DNA from: Stentor coeruleus
Taxonomy: Eukaryota > Ciliophora > Heterotrichea > Heterotrichida > Stentoridae
Assembly: GCA_001970955.1 (NCBI GenBank)
Contig: MPUH01000052.1
Span: 1 to 64,000, forward strand
DNA length: 64,000 nt
Direction: 5' to 3'
This document shows positions 1 to 10,268 of this stretch, one piece after another; positions within the stretch are counted from its first letter, which is position 1, and every line of letters starts with the position of its first letter. A program made the position numbers and the translations under genes. The notes below the pieces were generated by a model, which was not told where the DNA came from, did not search any database, and saw nothing but the letters and a program-made list of their open reading frames with translations.

Positions 1-728
1 TAACACCCCTATACTACTATTCATCATTTCATAATAAAATCTCTATAGGAACTGAATATGGAGGTTTAAACATGATTGATTTTATGAAAAATCAGAATGT
101 TGGATACATAGAAATGAAGAAAATATTTTATAATTTGATAAAACCCTTTCATTATCTTAGAGAAAAAAATATTGTTCACAATGATGTATGTCCAGAAAAT
201 ATACTTATAAAATCCCCAGATGAAATAAAAATTATTGACTTTAAAATATCATTTGAATGCATAAAAAAGTATGAAGGTAGCGCTTTTCATAATTTTACAC
301 CTTCAAAATATGCTAATAAGTTATATCTTTCTCCAGAACTTATGACACAATGCAGAATGCATGATCAAATTTTTAGTATTTTATATGATCCATTTAAGTC
401 TGATGTTTTTTCATTAGGACTTTCTATACTTAGTGCCTGCGGAATTGATGTTAAAAATCTCAATTGTTTTGGTCTAAATTATGATATATTTATAAGAAGC
501 ATGCTAACTATTAGTTATGGATACATAGCATATGATAGCTTAAAAAGAATCTCTTACAAACTAATTAGGAAGAAACTGCAAAAGGCTATAAATGAAGCTA
601 TCAAAAAACTTTCATATGATATTTTATATGATACTTTAAGGAAAATGCTAGAGGTTGATATTGTAAAAAGGGCTACAATTGATGAGATATACAAAGATGC
701 AAAATACTATGTGGGGATCTTTGATTAA
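1..728 (+). CDS. Degenerate protein kinase, 3' part (N-terminus outside window)
   Basis: The frame is open from the left edge and ends at TAA, so the N-lobe lies outside the window. The visible ~240 residues look like a kinase hinge and C-lobe: a hinge-like TEYGGL stretch just before the first ATG (72), a catalytic-loop motif HNDVCPEN where an active kinase has HRDLKPEN, and IIDFK where DFG is expected. The loop keeps Asp and Asn, but the loop Lys is Cys and the DFG glycine is Lys. After that come a LSPEL motif (APE position) and a DVFSLGLS helix. I read it as a kinase-fold protein, probably a pseudokinase or one with altered metal binding. No subfamily is recognisable without the N-lobe. Confidence 0.7.
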   Translation, partial: TPLYYYSSFHNKISIGTEYGGLNMIDFMKNQNVGYIEMKKIFYNLIKPFHYLREKNIVHNDVCPENILIKSPDEIKIIDFKISFECIKKYEGSAFHNFTPSKYANKLYLSPELMTQCRMHDQIFSILYDPFKSDVFSLGLSILSACGIDVKNLNCFGLNYDIFIRSMLTISYGYIAYDSLKRISYKLIRKKLQKAINEAIKKLSYDILYDTLRKMLEVDIVKRATIDEIYKDAKYYVGIFD

Positions 729-1621
729 TAGTTTATTTACTTACTCATTTATAAGAAATTATAAGTTAAAATCAATTAAAATCAATGCCTTATAAATTAA
801 AGAAATTTATTCATTTTAAGTTATAGGAAAGCTAAAAGTTTTATTGATATGTAAATGTAACTAAAGTTTTCTATAGTAATTTTGATTATTTATATTTGGC
901 AAAACAAATCAATTTAAAGCTGTAAGGTTAATATAATACAGAAATTAAAATCATGAATATATTTTTAGTAATGTATTACTTAATCATAATAATTGCAATA
1001 TAGTTCGAGTCTTATAATCGCTAGTTTGTTTTAAATAAGAGTGTAAGATAATAAGTAATTATTAAAAGATATTTCAATGATTTAATAAAAACTATAGATA
1101 TACAGTAAATTGAGATATAAATTTAATCAGCAAATTTATCTAGTTTATACTATGATTTCCATATATTTTTTAGTATAATTAATTTATAGTTTAAAGTAAA
1201 ATAACTATTTTTTAGCCCAAATTACTCATATAATTACTGGGCATCTTTAATAATAATCATTATAAGTATAATATTTTGCTTTCACACACTGCAATTCGTG
1301 TCAATAATAAACATCATTATAGCATTTATATCAATTTAACTATTTCTTAAAAGTATCAAATTCCAAAAAATTCAAATCTTTAAAAACATTGCTAAAAGTG
1401 CATGAAGACTTAGTATCTTTACATAAAACCCACATCTTGCTCTTCTTTATAATAACTTCAAGTATAATTCCCAAAAAAGTTCCACTTCTAGCATACTTCT
1501 ACATTAAATCCATCATAATATTCTATTCGAATATTAATACTCCACCATAATTCCCTAATCATCCTAATCTAGTTTTTTCATATTCTCAACGATTCAAACA
1601 AAATTTATTATAAATATCTTA
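729..1621. other. Intergenic, A+T rich, no gene recognised
   Basis: About 0.9 kb with no ATG-initiated open frame of useful length. One + frame from ATG 953 runs about 145 codons without TGA and looks hydrophobic, but it holds many TAA and TAG. That is close to what random A+T-rich DNA gives, so I do not call a gene. The last 100 bases before 1622 hold the presumed promoter and short 5' UTR of the next gene. Confidence 0.5.
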
Positions 1622-2776
1622 ATGAGTTCAAGTAGTGATGATGCTGCTATCGATGCTGATGAGTTCTGGGAAGAATCTCAAGATGAAGCATCAGTTCGGG
1701 CAGACTCCCCAATTAAAGTTTCAACAGACTATCGTAGGGGAGCAACAATTCGAACAAATGTCTCCCCAAGCAAATTCATGTTTAAGCAGCTAACTTCAAT
1801 ACCAGAAGATTTTTTCAAACAACGCATGGAAATGTCTATCCATAAACTCCGACAAGAAAATGATGAACAAATAAAAAGTGTAAAACTTGTTGTGCGAAAT
1901 AAAACAAGAAAAGAGCTCAAAAGTGCAGTTGATGAAATAAGAGCCCAATTTGAAAAAGAAGTATTTCTGATAAAACAGGAGCATGATAAGATGAAAGAGG
2001 AAATCTCAAAGAAAAATAAGGAAATTATGCTTATAGCGGAATATATGATTGACCAAGAAACTATGATCACACAAAACCGCCTGCAAACTCTGTTTAAAGT
2101 TGAAGAAGTTGATAAAACAGCTGAAATTTTCGCTGAAGAAAAACAGTTGAAAAAAGATTTGGGCGTATTGAAGGTTCAGATCGATGCTATGAAAGAAGCT
2201 ATAAAAGATTATACTAATGATACTGTTCAAAGTGCATCTAAAGTTAAAGAACTGGATCAAGAAATAGCATTTATATTAAGTAGGAATAGACAAGAGCTTA
2301 AAGAACTTGAGGTATATTTAGAAGGCAGGGTAACTAAAGCCATAGAAGAAAGGGATAAAATAAGAGAAGAGTTTGAAACTTATAAAAAATCTGGATGGAA
2401 AGAATTGGAAGATAAGGAAGTGTCATGCAAGAGGCAGAGAGATATAATAATAACATTGCAAAGTGAACTGAAAAAGGCCAAAAGCATTTTAAATAATCCA
2501 AGGCTTAAGCTTAGAGTGCATGAAAGGCTTAAAGACTATCTTGATGAATACGAAAGGGAATCTAATGAATCTCCTGTAACTTTGCCTAACAGAAGTGCTA
2601 TCCCTAGTAGAAGAAGCAGAACTATTGAAAAAAGAAGCGCGTTTACTTCAAAAACAAATTATGATTATAGTGCTAAGCATGGAAGTTTTAATGATAATTC
2701 AACTGACTTTCCTAAATCGCAGCTTAAAAAGCCAGTGACTAACGACACGCATAGATCTCGTTTATCTGAGTCATAG
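1622..2776 (+). CDS. Coiled-coil protein, 384 aa
   Basis: This is an intact intronless frame ending in TAG. Residues 1-30 are acidic and Ser-rich (four consecutive serines after Met1). Residues ~60-290 are strongly heptad-like, rich in Glu, Lys, Leu and Gln, and should form long coiled coil. The last ~90 residues are basic and Ser/Arg-rich with several SRRS-like patches, probably disordered and phosphorylated. There is no signal peptide or membrane segment. The architecture suggests a cytoskeletal, ciliary or basal-body scaffold, but coiled coils cannot be assigned by eye and I do not recognise the family. The start fits because ATG follows an A+T-rich leader and the frame upstream is closed. 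Confidence 0.8.
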   Translation: MSSSSDDAAIDADEFWEESQDEASVRADSPIKVSTDYRRGATIRTNVSPSKFMFKQLTSIPEDFFKQRMEMSIHKLRQENDEQIKSVKLVVRNKTRKELKSAVDEIRAQFEKEVFLIKQEHDKMKEEISKKNKEIMLIAEYMIDQETMITQNRLQTLFKVEEVDKTAEIFAEEKQLKKDLGVLKVQIDAMKEAIKDYTNDTVQSASKVKELDQEIAFILSRNRQELKELEVYLEGRVTKAIEERDKIREEFETYKKSGWKELEDKEVSCKRQRDIIITLQSELKKAKSILNNPRLKLRVHERLKDYLDEYERESNESPVTLPNRSAIPSRRSRTIEKRSAFTSKTNYDYSAKHGSFNDNSTDFPKSQLKKPVTNDTHRSRLSES

Positions 2777-3560
2777 AAAATTTTCCTTATTAATGAACTA
2801 TAATTTAATAAGCGCATTATATAAAAATGAGTCAATTTCTTGATAAATAAAAAAGGTCAAGCTTTTAGTTATAAGAATATAAATATACCAATAACTTCTG
2901 ATAGCGATCATCTTGTAAATTTTAAAATTATTCAATTTTTTGTTGAAATTAATAAAGAATATGAAATCTAAGAAAAAGTAAAATATTAAGGATGAAAAAA
3001 TTGTATTATATTTTTGCTTTGAATTTTTAAGTCTTTCTGCGGCTTCTTCTTTCAAAGTCTAATTATAAGCTATTTCTCTCGATTTTATTTATTTTTCCTC
3101 TAACTTCCAAGATACTAACATAGTTTTCTATTTAGAAATAATATCAGAAATATATTGTCCCTTTCTTCGAAATATCTTTTAATTAAAATCCATTTTAAAG
3201 TATTATTGAACTTCTCAGCTGAGAGTTAAATATGAAATTCTTTAGTCTGCTCCCTAAATAACTTTTTAAGCTTCAAAACTGTGTATATTTAAACTCATAA
3301 AAAAATAATAGTTATAAGTAAATATAAAATGTAAATAGCATTGACTTCAATAGCATAGTTAGAATTTTAAATTAAGTATTGTGAATAAAAAATTACTATC
3401 AATATTATTAAATGTATAAATGCAATTTATAATTAATGCGCATGATAATTTAATTTGTTATCAAGCTTTAAAAAATTATTGTAAGATTTTAAGCTTATCT
3501 TTTTTATTTCATCTTTACCTCTTGAGTTCTCTATATTTCACTCGAAGATATACTTTCTAA
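2777..3560. other. Intergenic, A+T rich, short coding-like run only
   Basis: No gene is recognised. On the + strand, 2831-2971 holds 47 open codons whose product reads like ordinary protein (a stretch NIPITSDSDHLVNF) and then hits TAA. It has no ATG start and no recognisable domain. It may be a fragment of a decayed gene, but I cannot support more than that. Confidence 0.4.
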
Positions 3561-3758
3561 AGCTATTTATTTTGCAGTTTAAATTTTATTTTACCAGCAC
3601 TTTGCTGTTTATTATGTAATTTAAAAGACACTATTATTTCATGCATGCTGCTCACAAATAGCTATTTATTTTGCAGTTTAAATTTTATTTTACCAGCACT
3701 TTGCTGTTTATTATGCAATTTAAAAGACACTATTATTTCATGCATGCTGCTCACAAAT
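3561..3758. repeat. 99-bp direct tandem repeat, two copies
   Basis: Copy 1 spans 3561-3659 and copy 2 spans 3660-3758, directly abutting. They are identical except for one base (a T/C difference about two thirds through the unit). No N lies between them, so unlike the other duplications in this window this one is not marked as a contig junction. Each unit contains the palindromic core GCATGC. The repeat lies in non-genic DNA. A true recent tandem duplication or an assembly error are both possible. Confidence 0.85.
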
Positions 3759-4118
3759 AGATATTCTTAATTTGTGATTTAAGCTAAATCAAAGGGTTAA
3801 ATGAGAGATTTTAATGCAAGTGCAAATTGATGGCATAATAAAATAATAATTAACTAATGAAAAACTCATATTAAATATCAATTAGATAATACAATTTATG
3901 GGTTCTCTAGTTCATTTATGCACTTCTCTAAAAGAATTATTTTGAAACATAACTTTAGTACACTTTTATTTTCAAATTTAGGATTTTTTGTGAAGTAAAA
4001 GCTAAAATAATTTTTTATTTCAAGCAACTTTAAGGTTAAATTTTTATTATATTATTAATAATGCAGTGACGATTAAGGAATGAAGAATTAAGATTAAATT
4101 GCTTTAAAGAATGCTTTA

Positions 4119-4613
4119 AGTTTATCAAGATTTATGAAATTTGATGCAGCAGTTGTAATGAATAATCTAATCAAAAATTCTTTTGCAAACAATTTTGAGT
4201 GAAATCAGTAGTAAGATAGCGTATTATAGCTTAGTAGTTAAGTGCTCATCAAAAGCTAAGGATAATTTATTTATTGGCTCATTTCGAATCAATTCCAATT
4301 TTTTTGTTAAGTATCAAGTGTGTCAAATGATTCCCTTGATTGCAAGACTCTTTCAAATAGTGTGCAAGAACAGAAGCAATAAATTTGGAAAATTATGATT
4401 GATTTCCTGGAAATTTTAATAAGGAGAAAATTTCAGGAATAAATAGCTAGTTATTTTTCAGCCTATCAAATGATATATGTTTGTTAAAGTCTATTTTTAA
4501 GACTTTACCCTCAACTATAGCAAAATGTTTTAGCATCAAATTTAATATATTTTATATTTAGTAAAACTTAATTGCTTATAAATACAAATAATGATCTAAA
4601 AAATATAATTTGA
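4119..4613 (+). pseudogene. Possible decayed coding sequence, family unknown
   Basis: One + frame carries about 160 codons that look like protein apart from in-frame stops, nearly all TAA or TAG. Examples are LSNSVQEQKQ followed by TAA, then IWKIMIDFLEILIRRKFQE followed by TAA, then a run ending YPQL, TAG, QNVLASNL. Several stops sit beside Gln codons, as expected if CAA or CAG had turned into TAA or TAG. Nearby frames (the 71-codon open run at 4183-4398) also look coding, suggesting frameshifts. There is no homology call, and A+T-rich chance is not excluded. Confidence 0.3.
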
Positions 4614-4867
4614 TTTTAATTAATTTTATATTGTGATTTCTTAAGAAAAGTTTATCACCTTGTTACTACTTTTAAAAAAATATAGCAAAAAGAATATTAT
4701 TTTTTCAGTAGATTCTTATATTATATATCTTATATCAATTTTTTACTACAGTAAAAGATTTAATAAAATTAAATAATTTGATTGCCTAAACATAATTATT
4801 AAACTTCGCGTAGCTTATATGAAGCTGGCGAAAAATAGTCCCAATATGGTTAACTATTTTAATAAAT

Positions 4868-5773
4868 ATGCATTCTCACTATAGTTATGGTTCTTCAAGA
4901 ATTCAAGTACTTTTTCTAAGCTTGTTCTATATAGCCACAGCAACAAATCCTCATGAGTTCCTTAAAGGCTTTTTGTCTGGCTTCCAAGATACAGAAGTGA
5001 TTCTAGGAGAGGATTGCCTTTCATATTCCTGGATGGTAGAAACTCAAACAACAGTAGCAGAAATGAAGAACTTTCTTGAAAGCAATGACTACATCTCTGC
5101 CCTTGGAAGCATTGAAAATTTACTTTTGTTATTTAGAGATGAGTCGAATTCCTGTCATTTGCCTGATTTAGCCAACATCATAACTTCTATCATAGATACG
5201 CCATTGAGCACCAAACTTTACAGAATGATTGCTTGGGCTCCAAACATCATACTAGAACTTAAACAAGCTTTGACAGATAATTCATATACTTTTGGTTATC
5301 ATCTTGGTAGAGCTTTGGCTTATTTAGAAAATGATGACGGCAAAATTCCATCAATAGATACTGCTGTGTTTGGTGAAATTTTTGAAGGCTTTGCTCAAGC
5401 TTTAGTCACAAAATCTGATGCTTGCACTAAAGTTATTCAAATAATGAATGGGCAAATAAAGCAACTTTTTGACTCAGTGCAAGCTTTTATTCAAGGCCAA
5501 TCTGTTTCTGAAAATGTCTTTGTCATGGAAGTAACTCTAATTTTTAGCAGCTGGCTCAGAATGAATAAGGACTGCAATGCATTTAGCTTACCAGGGGAAT
5601 TCTTTAATGCTTTTTTTACAAAGGAAGGATTAGTGCAAACTTACATTAAGTATGGCATGCATATAAATGAAATTGAAGCGCTTAAATCACAGATGATCAA
5701 AGCTTTTTTCAGCAAAAATTTTGTTGAGTTAGGTGATAAGTTTGGGCAAATAGTTAGCATCCTCATTAAGTAG
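4868..5773 (+). CDS. Putative secreted protein, 301 aa
   Basis: Intact intronless frame, ATG 4868 to TAG. A polar start (MHSHYSYGSSRI) is followed by a hydrophobic stretch (residues ~12-26, QVLFLSLFYIATA), which fits a signal peptide or anchor. The rest is helical and soluble-looking, with four well-spaced cysteines (after ~residue 55) that could form two disulfides, and no further membrane segment. A FLKGFLSGFQ motif follows the signal region. I recall similar 'short leader, FLKGF, scattered Cys' proteins among ciliate secreted families, but I cannot name one. Function unknown; probably extracellular, secretory or food-vacuole located. Confidence 0.75.
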   Translation: MHSHYSYGSSRIQVLFLSLFYIATATNPHEFLKGFLSGFQDTEVILGEDCLSYSWMVETQTTVAEMKNFLESNDYISALGSIENLLLLFRDESNSCHLPDLANIITSIIDTPLSTKLYRMIAWAPNIILELKQALTDNSYTFGYHLGRALAYLENDDGKIPSIDTAVFGEIFEGFAQALVTKSDACTKVIQIMNGQIKQLFDSVQAFIQGQSVSENVFVMEVTLIFSSWLRMNKDCNAFSLPGEFFNAFFTKEGLVQTYIKYGMHINEIEALKSQMIKAFFSKNFVELGDKFGQIVSILIK

Positions 5774-5796
5774 TTATTTTTAGTTAAGATATTATC

Positions 5797-6111
5797 ATGC
5801 AATTGCTATTCTTAGCATCTCTTCTTTCTCTCTAAGTTATTTTAGGGATAATTTTCTACGAGCAAAATTCAGAAATAAAACACCCCTAATGCTTTCATAA
5901 GAAGAAGTAGTCTTAGAGAAATTAGGGTTCCACAGTACCATTAAGCATAAAGAGCATTTAGCTGCATTATCAATAACTTAAAACAGCAAGAATATCACTA
6001 ACTAATCAGGATTTTACCTTGGGTAAAATTTATAATTATATACATTAAAGGGTTAACCAGAAGTAAGCTGAAATCCAAAAAAATTCAAAATATATTATTT
6101 ACTCATTCATT
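5797..6111 (+). pseudogene. Possible decayed secreted-protein gene
   Basis: From ATG 5797 one frame runs 105 codons without TGA but with about nine TAA or TAG. It opens like a signal peptide (MQLLFLASLLSL, then TAA, then VILG) and continues as polar protein-like sequence (LKTARISLTNQDFTLGKIYN). It sits just after the secreted-protein gene ending at 5773, so a dead relative of it is conceivable, but I see no alignment between the two. The alternative is chance in A+T-rich DNA. The rest of this interval up to the next gene start (6335) shows nothing else. Confidence 0.25.
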
Positions 6112-6334
6112 TGAATAAAAAACTTTATTTCTAACTTCATCCACATCTTTCATTAGCCTAATATTCATAGCTAATAAATCTACAGCTTATACCTCATACA
6201 ATAAATATTATAATTTTATAAAAATTCCAACAAGAAAACTATCCTTCAAAAATCTGGAAATGCCCATACTAATAAATCGTTGTAAATATTCAACTAAAAA
6301 GTATCACTCTTCTCATAATCATATAATATTTATA

Positions 6335-9045
6335 ATGAAGGATAAAATACTTGTAAGCCTTTTAGAATTCTTAGAAGAAAACCCATCCATGGGTGAAAAA
6401 GATTTGCTTGACACCTTTATTAGCACTCATAATAGCAAATACAACTTCCCTGTTTCCTATTCTGAACTAATAGAAAAACTGTTTACCTTCAGATTAGCAT
6501 ATGATCAATTTACCCTAAGCAGCGATTTTTATTCTTACATACTGAAAATCTTCCAAACTTTACGTATTTTAACAAGAGAACAAGGTATAATAGTAACATT
6601 AACATAGAAAGGGATAATAGACGGAAATGGTGTTGAAATAATTGGCAGGCTTTTGAAATCGTATTCAACTCAGCATTTTCAAGACTTTACAGCCAAATAT
6701 CTGAGTGAGATTTTAGTCGAGCTTTCAACAATAATCAGAAGGCTTTCAGAAAACGAGAGTATTCTTAATTCAATGATGAATGTTGAGATACCTGAAGTCC
6801 TTTGCTATATGCTTGGTAGCTCTCATGCTATAGTCACAAGGGCTTCTCTAGAAGCTCTTATAGCCATGTCTAAAGAGTAATATATAAATAGTGAAAATAT
6901 TAGAGATCAACTACAGACAACTTGTATTATAGAATTGCTGTTAAGGATTATAAATGAGTATGATGGGGAATTTGTCCAATTAGCAGCTAATCTTCTTAAT
7001 ATAATGTGCTATAAGGAAGATATGTCACGTTCTGTGAGAGTGCAGAGAGGAAATGTGATACTTGTTAACCAATTGAAAAATTCTAAGGACTTATCAACAA
7101 TATTATATATATCTCGAGTGATATTAACTTTATGTATGGAAACAGATAACATCAAAGAATTTCGTAACCTTGGTTTGGTAGGGCTGATGACTAAAAGCAT
7201 TGAGAACTCACAAAATCCATTAGAAGTTATAAACGCCCTTAAAATACTTATTGAGATGACTTTGGATGATGAGACTTCTGTGTTTATCCGAGTTCATGCT
7301 TCTTATTCTATCACTTCGCTCATCCTCCATTATCATCCTTCTCAATACCCAGAAGACCTATCGGAAGATATAAAACCAGGCTTATATGAAATCCAACTAA
7401 ATGCTTTGCAATGTGTGAGATTCATATATTCAGTAGAAAGAAATCGAAAATACTTTCGTAAAGTCTTCCCGCCTCAAGTTTTCGCAAGTTTTATAGATAT
7501 AGGGAACTACATTAAAGAAATTGCCGAATATCAGCCAACGTTAAAACTTATAAACTCCCTTGGGCAAAGTGAAGTTGAAGGTATAAAAGAAGGACTCACA
7601 GTGCTTAAAGAAAGCCCTGAAACTTTAGCCACAAGAGAAATCGCAGAATATACCGTTGGGGAAATACTAGTATAAACTATATAGGGAAAAGGGGCATTTG
7701 GCACAGTATATGAAGCTACAAAAGGTCATAACAGATATGCTCTTAAAGAAATCCTACTGCAAGAGTTGGAACAAGATTTAGAAGATGAGAATATTGAGAA
7801 TGTCATAGAAATGATGAACAAAGAAGTTGCTATTTATAAGAATCTCGATCATCCAAACATTATAAAATACTACACATCTTTTGTTGAAAGTGGAGCTCTG
7901 TATATTGTCATGGAGTTAATTGAAGGTCAGACTCTAGCTGATTTCATAAGCTCACTAAAAGAAAAAAATCAAAGGCTTGTTGAAGGGAAAATATGGAGAC
8001 TTGTCATAGAAATATGCGCAGGGTTAAGATATTTACATGTTGAAAAAAAAGTTGTTCATAGGGATTTTACACCTATGAACCTTATGATTACTAAAGACAA
8101 CCATGTGAAAATTGCTGACTTTGGCTTAGCTAAACAAAGAGGCACACAGAGCTCAAGTAGTATGAAAACATTTGTTGGGACAATTCAATACAGCTGTCCA
8201 GAAATTGTTAGAAATCAACCGTATACTGAAAAAGCTGACATATGGAGTTTAGGGGTTATTTTATATGAATTAGCTACTCTTNTCAACCGTATACTGAAAA
8301 AGCTGACATATGGAGTTTAGGGGTTATTTTATATGAATTAGCTACTCTTAATGCGCCATTTACTGGAGAGAACCCCCTTGCTATCGCTCGAAAAATTGTT
8401 GAAGAAGATTATGTGCCNCTTAATGCGCCATTTACTGGAGAGAACCCCCTTGCTATCGCTCGAAAAATTGTTGAAGAAGATTATATACAATTGAGTCAAA
8501 AAGAATTTTCCCCTTTATTTGTAAAGGTAGTAAGAGAATGCATGACAGTTTTACCTGAAAAAAGACCTGATATTTTGTATGTGTGTCAAATGATAGGCCC
8601 ATTACTGATACAGCAGATTGATGAGTATAGAAAAAATGAAGACATAATGGCTAAGAGTATTAAAAAAAATGCTCCAACACCGGTAAAAGTTCAGGTTAAA
8701 ACTGGAAATGTGAAAAAAATCTCTGATCCAACACAGCCGATTTTCCAAGAATTGCATAAACTTGTTTATCTTACACAATTGCCTCCTGGGATTAAAAAAG
8801 ATCCAAGGAGGTCCATGGTGGAGAGTTTTAAGCATTGGCTATTTTCTGACCCGAAGAACTCTGAAAACTTAAAATTTGAACTAGTGAAATTGAATAATTG
8901 CAACAAAGAGGAAGTACCGATTATGCATAAGGATAGGGTAACGTATGAAACTTTGAATTTCGCTATTGAAGAGCTTTTGATTGAGCAGGGGTATTATGAA
9001 AGAAGAGACACAGTAACAGCTGACATGTTCTTTCAGTCTAAGTAG
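6335..9045 (+). CDS. NEK10: NEK10-like protein kinase with N-terminal helical (ARM-type) repeats
   Basis: Four exons are joined by 15-nt introns at 6593-6607, 6877-6891 and 7670-7684. The third intron lies just before the glycine loop. After collapse of two false duplications (see 8215-8484) the product is about 841 aa. Residues 1-435 are helical and ARM-like. The kinase follows: GKGAFG, ALKE, VHRDFTPMNLM, DFGLA and the NEK-type GTIQYSCPE activation segment. ARM repeats before a kinase with HRD-xTPxNxM and a YSCPE loop is the NEK10 arrangement, and all catalytic residues are present. The C-terminal ~180 residues are charged with no clear domain. NEK10 acts in cilium and checkpoint biology in animals; a role here is inference. 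An in-frame ATG at 6260 would add 25 residues; 6335 is preferred because its context matches other starts here. Confidence 0.88.
8215..8484. repeat. Two contig-junction duplications inside the NEK10-like gene
   Basis: Bases 8215-8281 reappear as 8283-8349 across the N at 8282, and 8347-8412 reappear as 8419-8484 across the N at 8418. Copies are identical. Dropping 8282-8349 and 8413-8484 gives one uninterrupted kinase frame (ELATLNAPFTGENPLAIA). These are unmerged overlaps between contig ends, not exon duplications. Confidence 0.92.
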
Positions 9046-9150
9046 TAAATTTACTAATCATATATAGGTTAGTAAGAAAAATTTAAAATTTGGCAATAAA
9101 GTTCAAAAAAGTTATTAGTAATTTTCTGATGATTTTTAATAGTTTAATAA

Positions 9151-9882
9151 TACCAATTAAATGCAACAAATTTTGTAAAAGACCTTGAGTTGGTCTTGCA
9201 TTCCAGTACTAATTAAAATCTAGCAGCAGGATCATTATCAGAGACTAAAATACTCGCAAAATAGTCCATGAACAACTCAATAAATAGTTTTGGAAATGCG
9301 ATTATATCAATGATAAACGAAATATAAAAGATAATATAACTAGATGACATAAACATTTACTGCACTAATTATATCATGGTTCCAGTAAATATTGAAATAT
9401 AAATAGCCAAAAGGGAAACTTAAATTTTATACAACTATGCGAGTAAATAATTTAAAAATGAAAATGCCCATTGGAATTATAAAGTAATAGGATTAGCAAA
9501 TTTCGATTATCATATGAACAAAAATTATAGTTTAATAAGGAAGGCTTAAATATAGAAAAATTTACTAGCAGTAGCAAAATGTAATATATTAATCCCAAAA
9601 AATTCAATTTAGATTCTAATTTATAAAACTAAGTTTCCAAACTATTCTTCACTCTTTTTAGCATTTATTATTCTTTACTTGGTCTTTCAAAATAAAAGCT
9701 ATTAATATTTTGCATCTTTTATACTACATTTTTTTTAAATTCAGCCTAATACTTGTCATAATTTCTCTTCAAAAACAAATCAATTCTATAATTTTACAAT
9801 TTTTTTAATGCCTCAAATTTTCAACTTTAATTAAAAGCCCCAACTCTAAGCATGCTCATCATTTATTTTTTATATTTACTGA
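9151..9882 (+). pseudogene. Possible decayed coding sequence, family unknown
   Basis: One + frame has no TGA for about 240 codons but roughly a dozen TAA or TAG. Its first 150 codons read like a soluble protein (NATNFVKDLELVLHSST; SMNNSINSFGNAIISMINEI; NENAHWNYKVIGLANFDYH). By hand count G is commonest at codon position 1 and rarest at position 2, as in real genes. I recognise no family, and the part beyond ~9600 is too A+T rich to judge. Nothing else is visible between 9046 and 10013 except the leader of the next gene. Confidence 0.3.
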
Positions 9883-10013
9883 TCAAAGCGATTCCTATAT
9901 ATTATTTCCTAATATTTTTCATTACTCTCTTAATTTCATCCTGTAAATTTATATTAAATAAAATTTCGCAAAAAAATCTTGGATCGAAAATAGTGCAGAA
10001 AAAAGGGTTATCC

Positions 10014-10268
10014 ATGAATGAGCGTTCAGTTTCCCAGTCTCGATTAGTACTCCTCTCACCCCTAGTCGAAGCTAAAAACATTAGCAAGAGTCCAATGGGC
10101 TCTGAAATCATGACAAAAAGCGGAAATAGTACCCCACGCCAACTGCCACCAATAGAAAATCTCCAAGCATACTTTAAACAAATCGAAGACCAAGAAGAAA
10201 AACTTATAATCAAGGTGCTAAAAGAAATTGATAGCCACGGGAAAGAAGCATTTAGCAAGTTGTCCTAA
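10014..10268 (+). CDS. Small protein, 84 aa
   Basis: ATG 10014 to TAA. The N-terminal half is Ser/Pro-rich and polar; the last 35 residues form a predicted amphipathic helix (LQAYFKQIEDQEEKLIIKV). The frame stays open upstream to an ATG at 9852, which would add a hydrophobic leader, but that part has the composition of non-coding DNA, so I choose 10014. The 3' end overlaps the 3' end of NPRL3 on the other strand by about 51 bp. Function unknown. It is small enough to be spurious, although its G+C and codon use resemble real genes here. Confidence 0.5.
   Translation: MNERSVSQSRLVLLSPLVEAKNISKSPMGSEIMTKSGNSTPRQLPPIENLQAYFKQIEDQEEKLIIKVLKEIDSHGKEAFSKLS

Noticed and set aside
995-1030. Possible tRNA B-box (GTTCGAGTC)
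   Set aside because: No matching A-box or cloverleaf stems can be drawn around it.
729-1621. TGA-free hydrophobic frame from ATG 953
   Set aside because: Numbers of TAA and TAG are about what A+T-rich random sequence gives and codon-position bias is weak; not called as a relic.
8215-8484. Apparent duplicated kinase exons
   Set aside because: Copies are identical, each pair is separated by one N, and the collapsed sequence gives a single normal kinase domain.
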